This document shows, one piece after another, positions 36,479 through 46,351 of a DNA stretch of 64,000 nucleotides. The stretch spans positions 227,743-291,742 of the forward strand of contig JAMAHW010000046.1 of NCBI GenBank assembly GCA_023627715.1, given 5' to 3'. A program made the translations under genes and the position numbers. Under the pieces are notes generated by a model, which saw only the letters and a list, made by a program, of their open reading frames with translations, was not told the origin of the DNA and did no database searches. Each line of letters begins with the position of its first letter. The stretch's first letter is position 1. This DNA comes from Periconia sp. R9002 (Eukaryota; Ascomycota; Dothideomycetes; Pleosporales; Periconiaceae).

Positions 36479-37343
36479 GATGATGCAGGGAGGGTGGTGG
36501 GTGGAGGAATTGTGGTGGTGGTGTGGTAAGTAGATACGTAGAGGTAAGTACCTTTGTAGTTAGGTATGCACATGGAATAGGTACATGAGGTGTGGTGGGC
36601 GTGGGGTTTGGCAGGAAGGAACACGAGGGTTGACAGCTAGCGCGGGCGGATGGGTGGCAAGCATTTCCGGTGCCGTGGTGTAAACAACTAAGGACGTTTG
36701 CAAGTAGTGTATGTACCTAGGAGGAGATAACGGCAGGAAATGAAGAGCAAATAGATGGGGGTAACAAGAACAGGCCGGCGCGCATGGCGTCGTTGTTTTG
36801 TCACGACCATGGAGTGGCACAAACCCCCCGCGGGGTACTAAGCATGCGTTTGCGCCGAATTCGGACGACATGACGGCGCACTATGACTGCAATACCATGG
36901 GCGCGGGCACGTCGCGTCCGCCCCCGCGACCCTTTCCATTGGCTCGTCCCCTCCTTATCTATTCGCTCTACGAGATGGTTTGCGTCGCTGAAATCCAGAC
37001 GCCGGCTTCTGGCCAGTCGCAGCCCGCAAACACCACGCCCGTGACGTTGCCTCTCGTCTCCGTTTTTTTTTTCACCCTCTCTTTTGTTTTTTCTTCTCCC
37101 GGCACATCGAGGGGAGGAGGGGCCAGAGCGAGGCCGGGCGGGGGGTCTTGATCGGAAAAGAACGGCGCGCCGCCAGAGATGGCTTCTACCGCTTGCTTGA
37201 CATACCTATATAAAAACCTCGACCTCCAATCCTCAGGTCGCACATTCAATCAATCCTTTCTCAGCTTTTTGCTACACACTGTGTCGCCCTTGTGATTCTA
37301 CCATAACCTTTGTTTGATACCCGCTTCTTCTCCATTCACCATC
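36479..37343. promoter_or_regulatory. upstream region of NADP-glutamate dehydrogenase
   Basis: 865 bp gap. Seen from distal to proximal: CCGGTGCCGT at 36667-36676 (one base off the Leu3/LeuB consensus), an AreA/Nit2-type GATA site (CTTATCT, 36954-36960), ATTGG (reverse CCAAT) near 36938, long C/T tracts, and a TATA box at 37207-37216. In Aspergillus gdhA is known to respond to LeuB and AreA, which suits these sites; occupancy is inferred. Confidence 0.5.
37207..37216 (+). promoter_or_regulatory. TATA box of glutamate dehydrogenase gene
   Basis: TATATAAAAA about 130 bp before the start codon, followed by a short C/T-rich leader. A strong, well-placed TATA element consistent with a highly expressed gene. 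Confidence 0.65.
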
Positions 37344-38823
37344 ATGCCTGCTGCGTACGAGCCCGAGTTCGAGCAAGCCAAGAAGGGTACGTTCCCACCA
37401 TGCCACTGAGAAACCTTCGATTGAACACCATGGAAACTGACTCCCTTCTGCAGAGCTTGTCTCCACCCTTGAATCCTCCTCCCTTTTCGAGAAGAACCCC
37501 GAGTACAGGAAGGCTCTCGAAGTCGTGTCCATCCCTGAGCGCATCATCCAGTTCCGTGTTGTCTGGGAGGACGACAAGAACCAGTGCCAGGTCAACAATG
37601 GCTATCGTGTGCAATTCAACTCTGCCCTCGGTCCCTACAAGGGCGGTCTCCGTCTACACCCTACCGTTAACCTTTCCATCTTGAAGTTCCTTGGCTTCGA
37701 GCAGATCTTCAAGAATGCTCTTACAGGACTGAACATGGGAGGTGCCAAAGGAGGAGCCGACTTCGACCCCAAGGGCAAGTCAGACAATGAAATCCGCAAG
37801 TTCTGCGTCTCCTTCATGCGCGAGCTCTCCAAGCACATTGGTGCCGACACCGACGTTCCAGCCGGTGACATTGGGGTCACTGGTCGCGAAATCGGCTACC
37901 TATTCGGCACATACCGCGCCATTCGAAACCAGTGGGAGGGAGTGCTCACTGGCAAGGGTGGAACATGGGGAGGCTCGTTGATCCGCCCCGAGGCTACTGG
38001 ATACGGACTTGTGTACTATGTTGAGCACATGATCAACTACGCTTCGGGTGGCAAAGAGTCCTTCGCTGGAAAGAGGGTCGCCATTTCTGGCTCTGGTAAT
38101 GTCGCCCAGTACGCTGCGCTCAAGGTCATTGAACTCGGCGGCACTGTCGTCAGCTTGTCGGACAGCAAGGGCGCTCTCATCGCCACCGAGGGCAAGGGCT
38201 TCACTCCTGAAGACATCAACAAGATTGCCGCACTCAAGGTTGAGCGTAAGGCTCTGACCGCCTTCGAAGGTCACTCGTACAACTACATCGAAGGTGCGAG
38301 GCCCTGGGTTCACGTCGGCAAGGTCGACGTGGCGCTCCCATCAGCGACGCAGAACGAAGTCTCCGAAGATGAGGCCAAGGCTCTCATTGACGCAGGCGCA
38401 AAATTCATCGCCGAAGGCTCCAACATGGGCTGCACACAGGAGGCCATTGACGTTTTCGAAGCCCACCGCAAGTCCAACGGTGGAAATGCCATTTGGTACG
38501 CCCCCGGCAAGGCTGCCAACGCTGGTGGTGTCGCCGTATCGGGTCTCGAGATGGCTCAGAACTCGCAGCGCCTGAGCTGGACCTCGGAAGAAGTCGACGA
38601 GAAGCTCAAGGGCATCATGAAGCAGTGCTTCGACAACTGCTTGGAAACGGCCAAGGAATATGTTACCCCTGCCGAGTCCGAGTTCCCCAGCTTGGTTGCT
38701 GGCGCCAATGTTGCTGGCTTCAAGAAGGTCGCCGCTGCCATGCACGACCAAGGTACGTTTAACTTTCTTCCTCGCCACCCCCGAACAGCTATGCTAACTC
38801 ATCTCACAGGTGATTGGTGGTGA
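37344..38823 (+). CDS. gdhA: NADP-specific glutamate dehydrogenase
   Basis: Cytosolic ammonium-assimilating enzyme: 2-oxoglutarate + NH4+ + NADPH to glutamate. Exons 37344-37386, 37454-38752, 38810-38823, 451 residues, the family's standard length. Motifs: [46 protein letters not shown] with the catalytic lysine, [31 protein letters not shown] for the cofactor, and EGSNMGC. The last exon has 14 nt and adds GDWW to HDQ, closing the protein as in other fungi. Codons are strongly biased to C-ending forms, as expected for high expression. No frame damage. Confidence 0.98.
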
Positions 38824-39180
38824 ATTACCTCTCGCCGATAACTCCATGAGCATCATCTTTCATCCATTCATTCGTCTTTGTATACATTCCAGCGAATGAG
38901 AATATTTGACTGCCGAAAATTCCTTCGCACACCCACTTTGAGCTACCTCGAACCTCCGAGTTTGGCATGGGGTGTTTGTACATAATAGTCCAGGGTTGTT
39001 TTGTCTTTTGCGTTTTTTCCAGATACCTCACGAATCTTACGTCTTTATGAAATTGAGAAAAAAAAATTAAAAGAAAATAATATAGCAAAGCCATATCCCG
39101 AATTGTCCACTGTGAATACTTTTTTTCAACTATTAGGAGGGGTTCTACCTCGACAAAAAACAGTATCCAAAAGTAAGAAA
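38824..39180. other. intergenic, GDH 3' flank
   Basis: A/T-rich 3' region with oligo-A runs near 39058-39080. No gene seen; the next gene converges on the minus strand. Confidence 0.5.
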
Positions 39181-39462
39181 CTAGAAAGGCGGACTACCTT
39201 TTGATACCAACTCCATCGCGAGAGCCTTCATTTGCTCCACGAGCCTGGCCCCGTTTCTGTCGCTGAGCAGCCCACACATCTCAAAGGTCAGGTACTTGAT
39301 GGCCAGGCGAAGCGCCCGGTTCTGCTTTTGCAGCGCTTCCAAGGTGTCGGAGATGTTGTCAGTGTCTGGCTCGCGGTCGCTGGCGATATCGTTGAAGAAG
39401 TTGTCCCTCTGGCTCTTTGTGCGGCCGCGCCTGGACTTTGCTTTTCCTCCCTCGATCTGCAT
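39181..39462 (-). CDS. short basic/coiled-coil hypothetical protein
   Basis: Frame of 93 residues from the first ATG (39462), open for another ~35 codons upstream without an ATG, so an additional 5' exon is possible. The N-terminus is very basic (GGKAKSRRGRTKSQRDNFF), followed by a heptad-like helical region (NISDTLEALQKQNRALRLAIKYL) and a second helix. Resembles a small nuclear or centromere/complex subunit in composition, but I recognise no family. Composition and amphipathic pattern make it better than chance. Confidence 0.4.
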   Translation of the reverse strand: MQIEGGKAKSRRGRTKSQRDNFFNDIASDREPDTDNISDTLEALQKQNRALRLAIKYLTFEMCGLLSDRNGARLVEQMKALAMELVSKGSPPF

Positions 39463-39984
39463 CTTCACCCTCGCCCCGGCTCCCCCTCCGTGTCTGGCCT
39501 TGATTTTGCCTGGGTAACTCTGCCTGCTACATCCGGTGCATGGGCTTTAGCATTTTGACTCTTCATGACACCCTATCATGCTCGCGACTAAAAACACAGG
39601 AAAAACAGTAGAATTCAAACTAGCACTAAGCATGGGTTTATCGATGCCACGCTGAAAGATTTCCAATGCGAATTCTAAGCATCTCAATAAATACAATCTA
39701 TGCGATTTATGCGCCCCTTCGCCAGACGGCTTGATACATGTCATGGCAATTTCCTAGACTCCTCCCTATGTATGTTGAATATGTTTTTACACGTGGCCTG
39801 CACACGACCTCCTCGCACTATCTTACAAAGTATCCCTTCTTGACCCAAACATAATGCAAAATAAAAGAAATGGGCCGGGGATCGTCAGGTATTACCTCGT
39901 TCGTTTCTGTGACGCTCAGAAACCGACTCGTATATGAAGTCATCAACACATGGTCAGCCTGCTCGATATCGGCCCGCAAGCCAC
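39463..39984. other. intergenic, FOL3 3' flank
   Basis: A/T-rich, with no supported frame. It would hold any missing 5' exon of the small basic protein and the 3' UTR of FOL3. Confidence 0.4.
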
Positions 39985-41771
39985 CTAGTACTCGAATTTT
40001 CTAATCCTAGGCCGTCGTCCTTCGCTGCTGCTTCTCTGTTCATTCGACAGCGTAGAATCACCGCGGATGTAGGTGACTTTGATTTTGGGTTGCTCGCTTG
40101 TAGGCGCGTCTTCAAGTTGTCGCCTTGGGTCAGAATCATTGGCCCTGCTGGAACGGGGCGCATCCCTTGAAGATGAATTCTGCAGGTCACTGGGCAATGG
40201 CTCATCTAGATTGAGGAGTTGTGACCGCCTGATACGGGCTTCTTCCACCTCCAGCTGCTCCATTTCCCGGTTGAGCTTGTTGACTTCCTCGAGCAATTTC
40301 TGTGATTCAGCATCCCGTGGATCAATGGTGTATCGAATGGGTATGTCTTCTTCCGACGTAGCTGCCAAGATGTTGTTCATCCGTGCTCGCTCCTGCTTGT
40401 CAATTGTTTTGAGATCTTCAAAGAAATCAGGGTCCGTGGCGAGCCTCTCCTTGTCGCGTAAAAATTGGCCAGCAAAATACAAGCTGCCCGCAAGAACAAT
40501 TCGTGAGCTTGACTGTGCGAGGTACTTGGCAGCACAGAGTGCTCGCAGTGGCTCGGGTTCAGTGACATTTGAAACTATCACGTCAGGCTCGACTTCAAGA
40601 GCAATTTTTCCTAGTTCCACAGGGTCCATGGGCTTAACCCAAGGCATGCCTTCAACAGGCCCGAAACATGTCGTCAAAACAATGTCCCCTGGCTCCAGAA
40701 TCCTGCTTAAATATGCACGAGCATCCTTGCCTTCGGTCATGGCAATCACCCAAGTGATTCTTTGAGGCTTCTTTTCCCTTTCCGCGTATCTGAGTCTTTT
40801 GTTGACATACGTCTTCAATTCTCTTGCGGCATCGGGATTGTGGGCTCCATCGACGAGAATCTTTGTGTGTCCGCCCAAGACAGCCACGCATGATACTAAC
40901 TGCATACGGCCTGGAAATGTTTTGGTCCTTAGGGAGGGCAGTAGTTTAGCAGCTTTTCGAGTGTTTTCACCAAGGCTTTCAAGCGCTTGAACGAAGGCTA
41001 TATAACCCAAGACTACATTGTCTTTCTGGAAAGGTAGCAGCCTATCTGCTAGCTTACGCCAGTCTTGTCTCCTAAACAATTCCTCCCGTCGTTCGGGGGT
41101 GTCAGGGATTATTTCAGGCCCAGCACCAATTTCTTTAGCGTAGGCACGGATCGTGTCTAACACGTGGAACTCGTTAACGGGATTGAGTATATATGGCACC
41201 CCAGGTCGAAGGATGCCGGCTTTGTGATGCGCAATGGATTCAAGAGTTGTGCCGAGAAATTTCTGGTGGTCACCGGCAATCTTGGAGATGACTGATATAA
41301 TTTGGTTTTCCAGAATATTGGTGGCATCGAGCCTGCCACCCATGCCGACTTCGACGACACCAATATCGACACTGTGATCGTTGAAGAGCTGGAATGCAGT
41401 GGCCGTGAGCAATTCAAATTCAGACGCTCCGATGCAGTGGTTTTCATTCATCTGTTTGAAATGATCTTCGACTCTTTTGAATTTAACAGGGTCCACGGGC
41501 TTGTTGTTGATGGTAATGCAGTCGGACCTGGGGCAAGTCAGGGATGATGGACGGTCACGTGAAGTTAGAGTTCACTCTGGTCGCCTACATACCTGTGGAT
41601 CAGGTGTGGGGATGAGAAGCAGCCGTTGCGAATGAGCCTGCGGGACAGCAAGTGAGTGGCGACATGGCAGATGGAGCCCTTGCCATTCGTGCCAGCAACG
41701 TGGATAGCCTTCCAGGGGAATTGGATATCCTTGAGGAGCAGGCTGATGCGTTCGAGGCCAGGCTGTATCAT
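39985..41771 (-). CDS. FOL3: dihydrofolate synthase / folylpolyglutamate synthase-like (Fol3)
   Basis: Mur-ligase-family enzyme that adds glutamate to dihydropteroate (ATP-dependent) in folate synthesis. Exons (minus) 41771-41593 and 41527-39985, 573 residues. Seen: start MIQPGLERISLLLKDI, P-loop HVAGTNGKGSICH, SSPHLIHRSDCITINN joined across a 65 nt intron, EVGMGGRLDATN, SKIAGDHQKFLGTTLESIA, HHKAGILRPG and LVDGAHNPDA. The early start of the ligase fold and the SPHLIH form favour dihydrofolate synthase over folylpolyglutamate synthase. About 140 residues after the ligase (from ~430) form an E/R/S-rich coiled and disordered tail ending RRPRIRKFEY, unusual against the ~430 residues of yeast Fol3. 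Confidence 0.9.
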
Positions 41772-42387
41772 GGCCGGTCGCTACAGAAGGGCAGCGGGGG
41801 ATTGAAACGCACAGCCGGGAGCGTCAGGGTGAACTTCTGCGGACTGAGGTGAGTCAAAGGCTTCTTTGGACGAAAAGTGAGATGGGGATCCAGCCCTATC
41901 CTAAACGGGCAGAAGATGCTTGGCACCGCCGATTGTTTGGCCCTTGACCATCAAAGCGCTGTTTCGAGCGAGAAATATGAATCACAGCTCCTGTGTTTAG
42001 TGTTTATACATATATTTAGGTGGATGGATGGATGATCACGACAACAATCGGCCGAAAAGAAGAACAATCGAACAAGGTCAAAATTTGATTGACTGGGCTG
42101 TTGATTACCTAACGCCCAGCCCTCCCCCAACTTCACTTAGACTAGGGCCCGCTGCTCGCTCGCTCGCTTCCCTCCCCGCCCAACTTCCCCTGGGCCTGGT
42201 CCGAGTCGCTTGTCGTCGTATCCACCATCAACAATACCGCCGTTGCCTCCCCCGTCATCTTCATCAACATCGACATCGCCATCTCCTTCGCCATCCCATC
42301 TCCGCCCCCTCCCCTCCCCTCCGTGCCACTCCACTCCTCTCCCCCCTCCGCCCATCTGACCTCCTCCTTCTGTTCCCTTCCACCAAT
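41772..42387. promoter_or_regulatory. divergent promoter region, FOL3 / Arg-Ser-rich protein
   Basis: About 600 bp between divergent starts. Holds a GGATGGATGGATG run near 42019 and long C/T tracts from 42120 to 42380 preceding the + strand start. An upstream in-frame ATG at 42028 would lengthen the + strand protein by 120 residues of low complexity, so it is probably leader. Confidence 0.45.
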
Positions 42388-43749
42388 ATGGGCCTTCCAA
42401 TGTGGCGCGCGCCGTCTCCCGAGGACGTCCACGACGCGCTCAAGAAGGACCCGACCGCCAATGCGCGGAGCCCCATCAGACGTCGCCGCCCTACCAGATC
42501 GCCAACGTCTCCGAGGCACTTCCACAATGTTGCTGTCGAGCGCCATCCTCAGTCGCGCCACGATGCCTCCAGCACGCGCTCGCGCTCGCGCTCGCGCTCA
42601 CGCCCGCCCCCGCCACCGCCCGCTCCAGAATCCCCCAACTTCTGGCGACGCGGTGAACACTTATCCCGCACTGCTGCACCACCACCACCACCCCCTCCAC
42701 CCGAGGAGAGAGAAGCACGTTTGATTTTCCGTCTGTCCACTGATGCCCCTCGTGGTTTGTCCCTAGACCCTCGCCGTCCCCTTCCTTCCTTGACGCCCAA
42801 CTTTGCGCCTGCTGCAACCTCGCGCAACATCCGTCGCAGCTCGCGACACGACTCCCCCATCGACACTCATGACCGCACAGCATACCGTAGCCGCTCTCCC
42901 TGGGATAGCCTCCGTGCCGACGGCCATGATCGTCGCCTTCGCATCATGTTGAGGTCTGGACGCCGCAACATGCCCGACGGCCCCTTACCCTCTAGCTCAT
43001 TGCGCGAGTCCTGGAGTCCCACCACAACAGTGGACGGTCTTGGTGATCGTGACCGCAGTCTTACTCCTGTCGAAGAAAGTTCCCACTGGGAGCCTTTTCT
43101 CAACGGCGTTGTGCCCGACCCTCTCGCCCCTACTGCAGACTCTTCCTTTACCTCGGCCGCCGCATCGGCCTCCTTTTCAAACTCTCAGCCTAGTTCTCGA
43201 GCTAGTAGCTCCAACTCAAACTCAGCGTCGTCTTCGCGTACCCATATTACCGTTCCTTCGCATAGTCAGTCATTCAGTCTCGAACAATTCCTCCGCAATT
43301 GCGACACTTCTGAAGACGATAGTGCATCAGAAACCGAAGACGAAGATACCGAGACCCCAAGCTCCTTCCACCCAGCTTTTCCTGGATTTGGCGTCGGGAC
43401 TCGTATCCTGCAAAACCCATATCGACAATCGCGGAGCATTCGCGATCAACTACATGAGTCGGCGGTGAACGTGAGGAGCTTTTATGGCGAAATCACGGCC
43501 CGCGAGTCTGAAAGTCAAGTCGATGGACCGGAGGGGCATCAACCTGATGTATCCACCGAGGAGCCTGCGGAAGAACACACTTCCATTGATGAAGGGTTGT
43601 CACTAGATCAAGATCTGCGTGAAGCGCGAGCCCTATTAGCACGTCTGACACGTAGGGACGACGTCTCGGACGAATTTTGGGCTTCAGTCGGGTTGCAACG
43701 ATCGCTTGCTGACCGTTTAGAACGCATCCAGCAGCACGAGCGTCTGTAA
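42388..43749 (+). CDS. Arg/Ser/Pro-rich, largely disordered conserved fungal protein
   Basis: Single-exon frame of 453 residues from 42388 (context ccaatATGG). An alternative in-frame ATG lies at 42028. The N-terminal 150 residues are R/S/P-rich with RSRSRSRSRP and two poly-proline runs; the middle contains GLGDRDRSLTPVEESSHWE followed by SSFTSAAASASFS, a pair that I take to be a short conserved motif; then an acidic tract (EDDSASETEDEDTETPS) and a C-terminal helix with LDQDLREARALLARLTRRDD ending QQHERL. No catalytic domain or membrane segment. Function unknown; regulatory or RNA-associated by composition only. Confidence 0.75.
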   Translation: MGLPMWRAPSPEDVHDALKKDPTANARSPIRRRRPTRSPTSPRHFHNVAVERHPQSRHDASSTRSRSRSRSRPPPPPPAPESPNFWRRGEHLSRTAAPPPPPPPPEEREARLIFRLSTDAPRGLSLDPRRPLPSLTPNFAPAATSRNIRRSSRHDSPIDTHDRTAYRSRSPWDSLRADGHDRRLRIMLRSGRRNMPDGPLPSSSLRESWSPTTTVDGLGDRDRSLTPVEESSHWEPFLNGVVPDPLAPTADSSFTSAAASASFSNSQPSSRASSSNSNSASSSRTHITVPSHSQSFSLEQFLRNCDTSEDDSASETEDEDTETPSSFHPAFPGFGVGTRILQNPYRQSRSIRDQLHESAVNVRSFYGEITARESESQVDGPEGHQPDVSTEEPAEEHTSIDEGLSLDQDLREARALLARLTRRDDVSDEFWASVGLQRSLADRLERIQQHERL

Positions 43750-44902
43750 TGAATTACTCGACTTCTTCAGTGTGAGAGTCTGGCCTGGACTGACACCACC
43801 ATTGTTTGCGACGTTTGTCATGTATAATCAAGATGATCAACTTTTATGCGTCGTTGTATTATTTTCCCTATGGCACCGTTTTTCCGGATATTTCTGATAC
43901 CAGTTTTGTTTTCACATTTCTTCAATGATTCTCTGTGCACGACCGATCATCCATGATAAAAATCTGTTTGTTTTACTGCCAATGTATAGGTTTAGCATGA
44001 TCCTAGTCCTGGTCGCTATTTCTTTCCTCGAGGCATGGGCTTTTTGTTTTTTTGGGCGGTATCTTGTACTCTATCTGTCGGTTCCAGAAAACCTATGGAG
44101 TGCACAGGGGCTTGCATACGTTAACAGCAAAAGAATTCAAAAGGATTTTGAACGTTCAAAAAAATTCATGGCAAGTGATAGCTGCGGATATGTCGGTGGT
44201 ATAAGGAGCATGGCCTCTCTGTATCCGCTTAGAGTTGGTTCGACTGTGCACTGATGAATGCTTTCCGTATGACCTTGACATGTAATAGATGACAAGACCA
44301 CTCCTGCCCACGGTCTTATTCCGTTTTTCATGAATATGTGGTTCGCAACGGAGAAGAACGTCTTGAAAGACTACCTGCTCTATCTATATCTCTAAAAGCT
44401 TTTTGTTCGTCACTCTTGAGGTTGACATGGAATGTACATCACAAAAGGTGAAACGGTGAAGGCAGAAGAAAAGATGGGATTTCTGTACATACACTATACT
44501 CGTCTACATCTCTGCATCACGCGTATGAGAATGGACAGAAAATGCTGAAAGGTGAGCATGAGATTGTATTGCACTGTGCCCAGTGTTTGCGAATATGTGA
44601 TGTTGCTATCGTACCATCCCTCTATGGCGATACGTATAGGTAGACTAGTAACTTGATGAAAACACTTGTCGTCATCTTATAGATGAGACATTGGTTGAGC
44701 CACTCGTTCGTAAATGGATACACTTTCTAGCGTGGCCGTTGAACCACCGTCCACCATGGACACCAAGCATCACCCAGGGTAGAAACTTGAGTAATATCTT
44801 GGAGATGGAAATAATGCGCGATAATCCGTTGTTCTCTGCTGGTTCTCAGCCTGCCAAAATACCGTGAAAATTGGGGGAAAAAAGGGGGTGGGGGGGAGAA
44901 TA

Positions 44903-44916
44903 GACGGCAAAAAATT
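44903..44916 (+). repeat. 14-bp direct repeat, left copy, next to tRNA-Arg
   Basis: GACGGCAAAAAATT occurs here and again at 45057-45070, bracketing the tRNA gene. The preceding bases (ATA) are also shared with a one-base shift. Confidence 0.8.
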
Positions 44917-44920
44917 AAAG

Positions 44921-44926
44921 AAAAAA
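44921..44926 (-). terminator. Pol III terminator of tRNA-Arg
   Basis: Six thymines on the minus strand, eight bases past the tRNA 3' end, the usual RNA polymerase III stop signal. Confidence 0.75.
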
Positions 44927-44934
44927 TTTGGCAA

Positions 44935-45006
44935 CACCCCACGCCGGGCTCGAACCGGCAGCCTTTGGATTAGAAGTCCAACGCGCTACCATTGCGCCAG
45001 CGGGGT
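44935..45006 (-). tRNA. tRNA-Arg (anticodon TCT)
   Basis: 72 nt cloverleaf without intron. Acceptor ACCCCGC pairs with GTGGGGT (one G-T pair), D arm GCGC...GCGC around AATGGTA, anticodon stem TTGGA/TCCAA with loop CTTCTAA (anticodon TCT), T arm GCCGG/CCGGC with loop TTCGAGC, discriminator G. A box TGGCGCAATGG and B box GGTTCGAGCCC are intact. Reads AGA codons. Confidence 0.95.
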
Positions 45007-45056
45007 TTTTTCAATTGAGAGTTATAACAAAATTTTTTTTTAAAAAATTTATATAG

Positions 45057-45070
45057 GACGGCAAAAAATT
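45057..45070 (+). repeat. 14-bp direct repeat, right copy
   Basis: Identical to 44903-44916, on the 5' side of the tRNA gene, 51 bp beyond its first base. Confidence 0.8.
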
Positions 45071-45408
45071 CACCAAAACACGCTGGTGGCCGGGGGAGCC
45101 GAACGAGCGAAATAAGGAGGAAGGGATGACACACGAGGGCGGGGCTCTCCACAAATTTTCTAGGGCGGCTCTCTGATCCAGGGGATAGGTGCGTGCTGAC
45201 ATGAGAAAGTACCTTCTTCCCCCATCGTTATACTAGTGCCATCCATGTACTACCGATGCAGTTAAAAACTTCAAAACGAGAAAAAAAAAAAATCGAGTTC
45301 CGCATGCGCAAATACAAAGGCTGGTATACGAACTTCACCTCTCTTGAAATTATGGAAAGGATATCTACGTACCGTTATTGTACTAAGGAACATTGCTTAC
45401 AACATATT

Positions 45409-45504
45409 CTCACCTACATTACAGGGTCTGGTGGGAATCGAAACAGCATATCAACCGCACTTTCTACTTTAAAATCCTGTTAAACAACCTTTTAACGTAC
45501 CTTC
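45409..45504 (+). repeat. degenerate dispersed repeat, copy A
   Basis: Shares, in the same order and spacing, CTCACC..TACATTAC.GG, CAACCGCACTTTC.ACTT, GTAAACA(A/G)CC and TTTTAACGTAC with 46244-46351. The copies differ by many substitutions and small indels, as old transposon fragments do. Confidence 0.6.
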
Positions 45505-46243
45505 TATATACTGTTAAACAGTGTGTTAGAATAAAGAGAGCTGTCAATACCCTGTTCCATGCCCAGCCAACCCCCATAAGGTAGGTATGTACCGGCACTA
45601 GGTCACAATGTCTTGCAATAGGTAGTTAGACCGAGCAGAGAACACCAAACTTTGGGGAAACAAGGAAATACTGCTGCGAGCGGATTGGAACAAGTAAAGC
45701 ACATTGTAATATTCATTCCCCGAATATGCTACAGGTCTAGGTAATCGGTAGCTGGTTTGCCGTGTTCGCAGGCAGTATATAGCGCGGGCGAAGCTTGGTC
45801 GTTGCTTCTATGAACATTGATGCATTCGGTAGAAACATCAAGACTACATTATTATCATTATATATGATTCGTGCTCGGAAGTAAGGATTGATTTGGATCA
45901 TTGTCCGATGCTTCGAAGAGGCGCCTGTACCTGTTTGTATAGGGATTGTCTCATGAGCAGGAATAGTCAAAATAAAAAGATGTGATAGATGAGTGTGTAT
46001 TTGACGACCCGGGGTATGAAACATCTGTAAACAGTTTCTCGCCTGTATCCACTGTGCGGACAGATCATGGAAGGGGTGGGTCATAACAAAAAACCTCAGC
46101 GTTACCCGTCACATACCGAAAAGGATGTGTACGTTCATGGGCATATGCGCATACGTGATACACAAATGATCGATGACGATCCACGGGGCTTAAACGAACA
46201 TAGCCTGTTGAGCATAAAGAAGGGCATGGTCAGGAATCGTCAG

Positions 46244-46351
46244 CTCACCTCTCCTACTTACATTACGGGTTTTGGCTGGCTTGAGACAGGGTGTTAACCG
46301 CACTTTCGACTTCGAAATATGTACTGGTAAACAGCCTCTTAACGTACTTTC
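46244..46351 (+). repeat. degenerate dispersed repeat, copy B
   Basis: Second copy, direct orientation, about 840 bp downstream of copy A. Common core includes TAACCGCACTTTCGACTT and CTTAACGTACTTTC. Confidence 0.6.
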
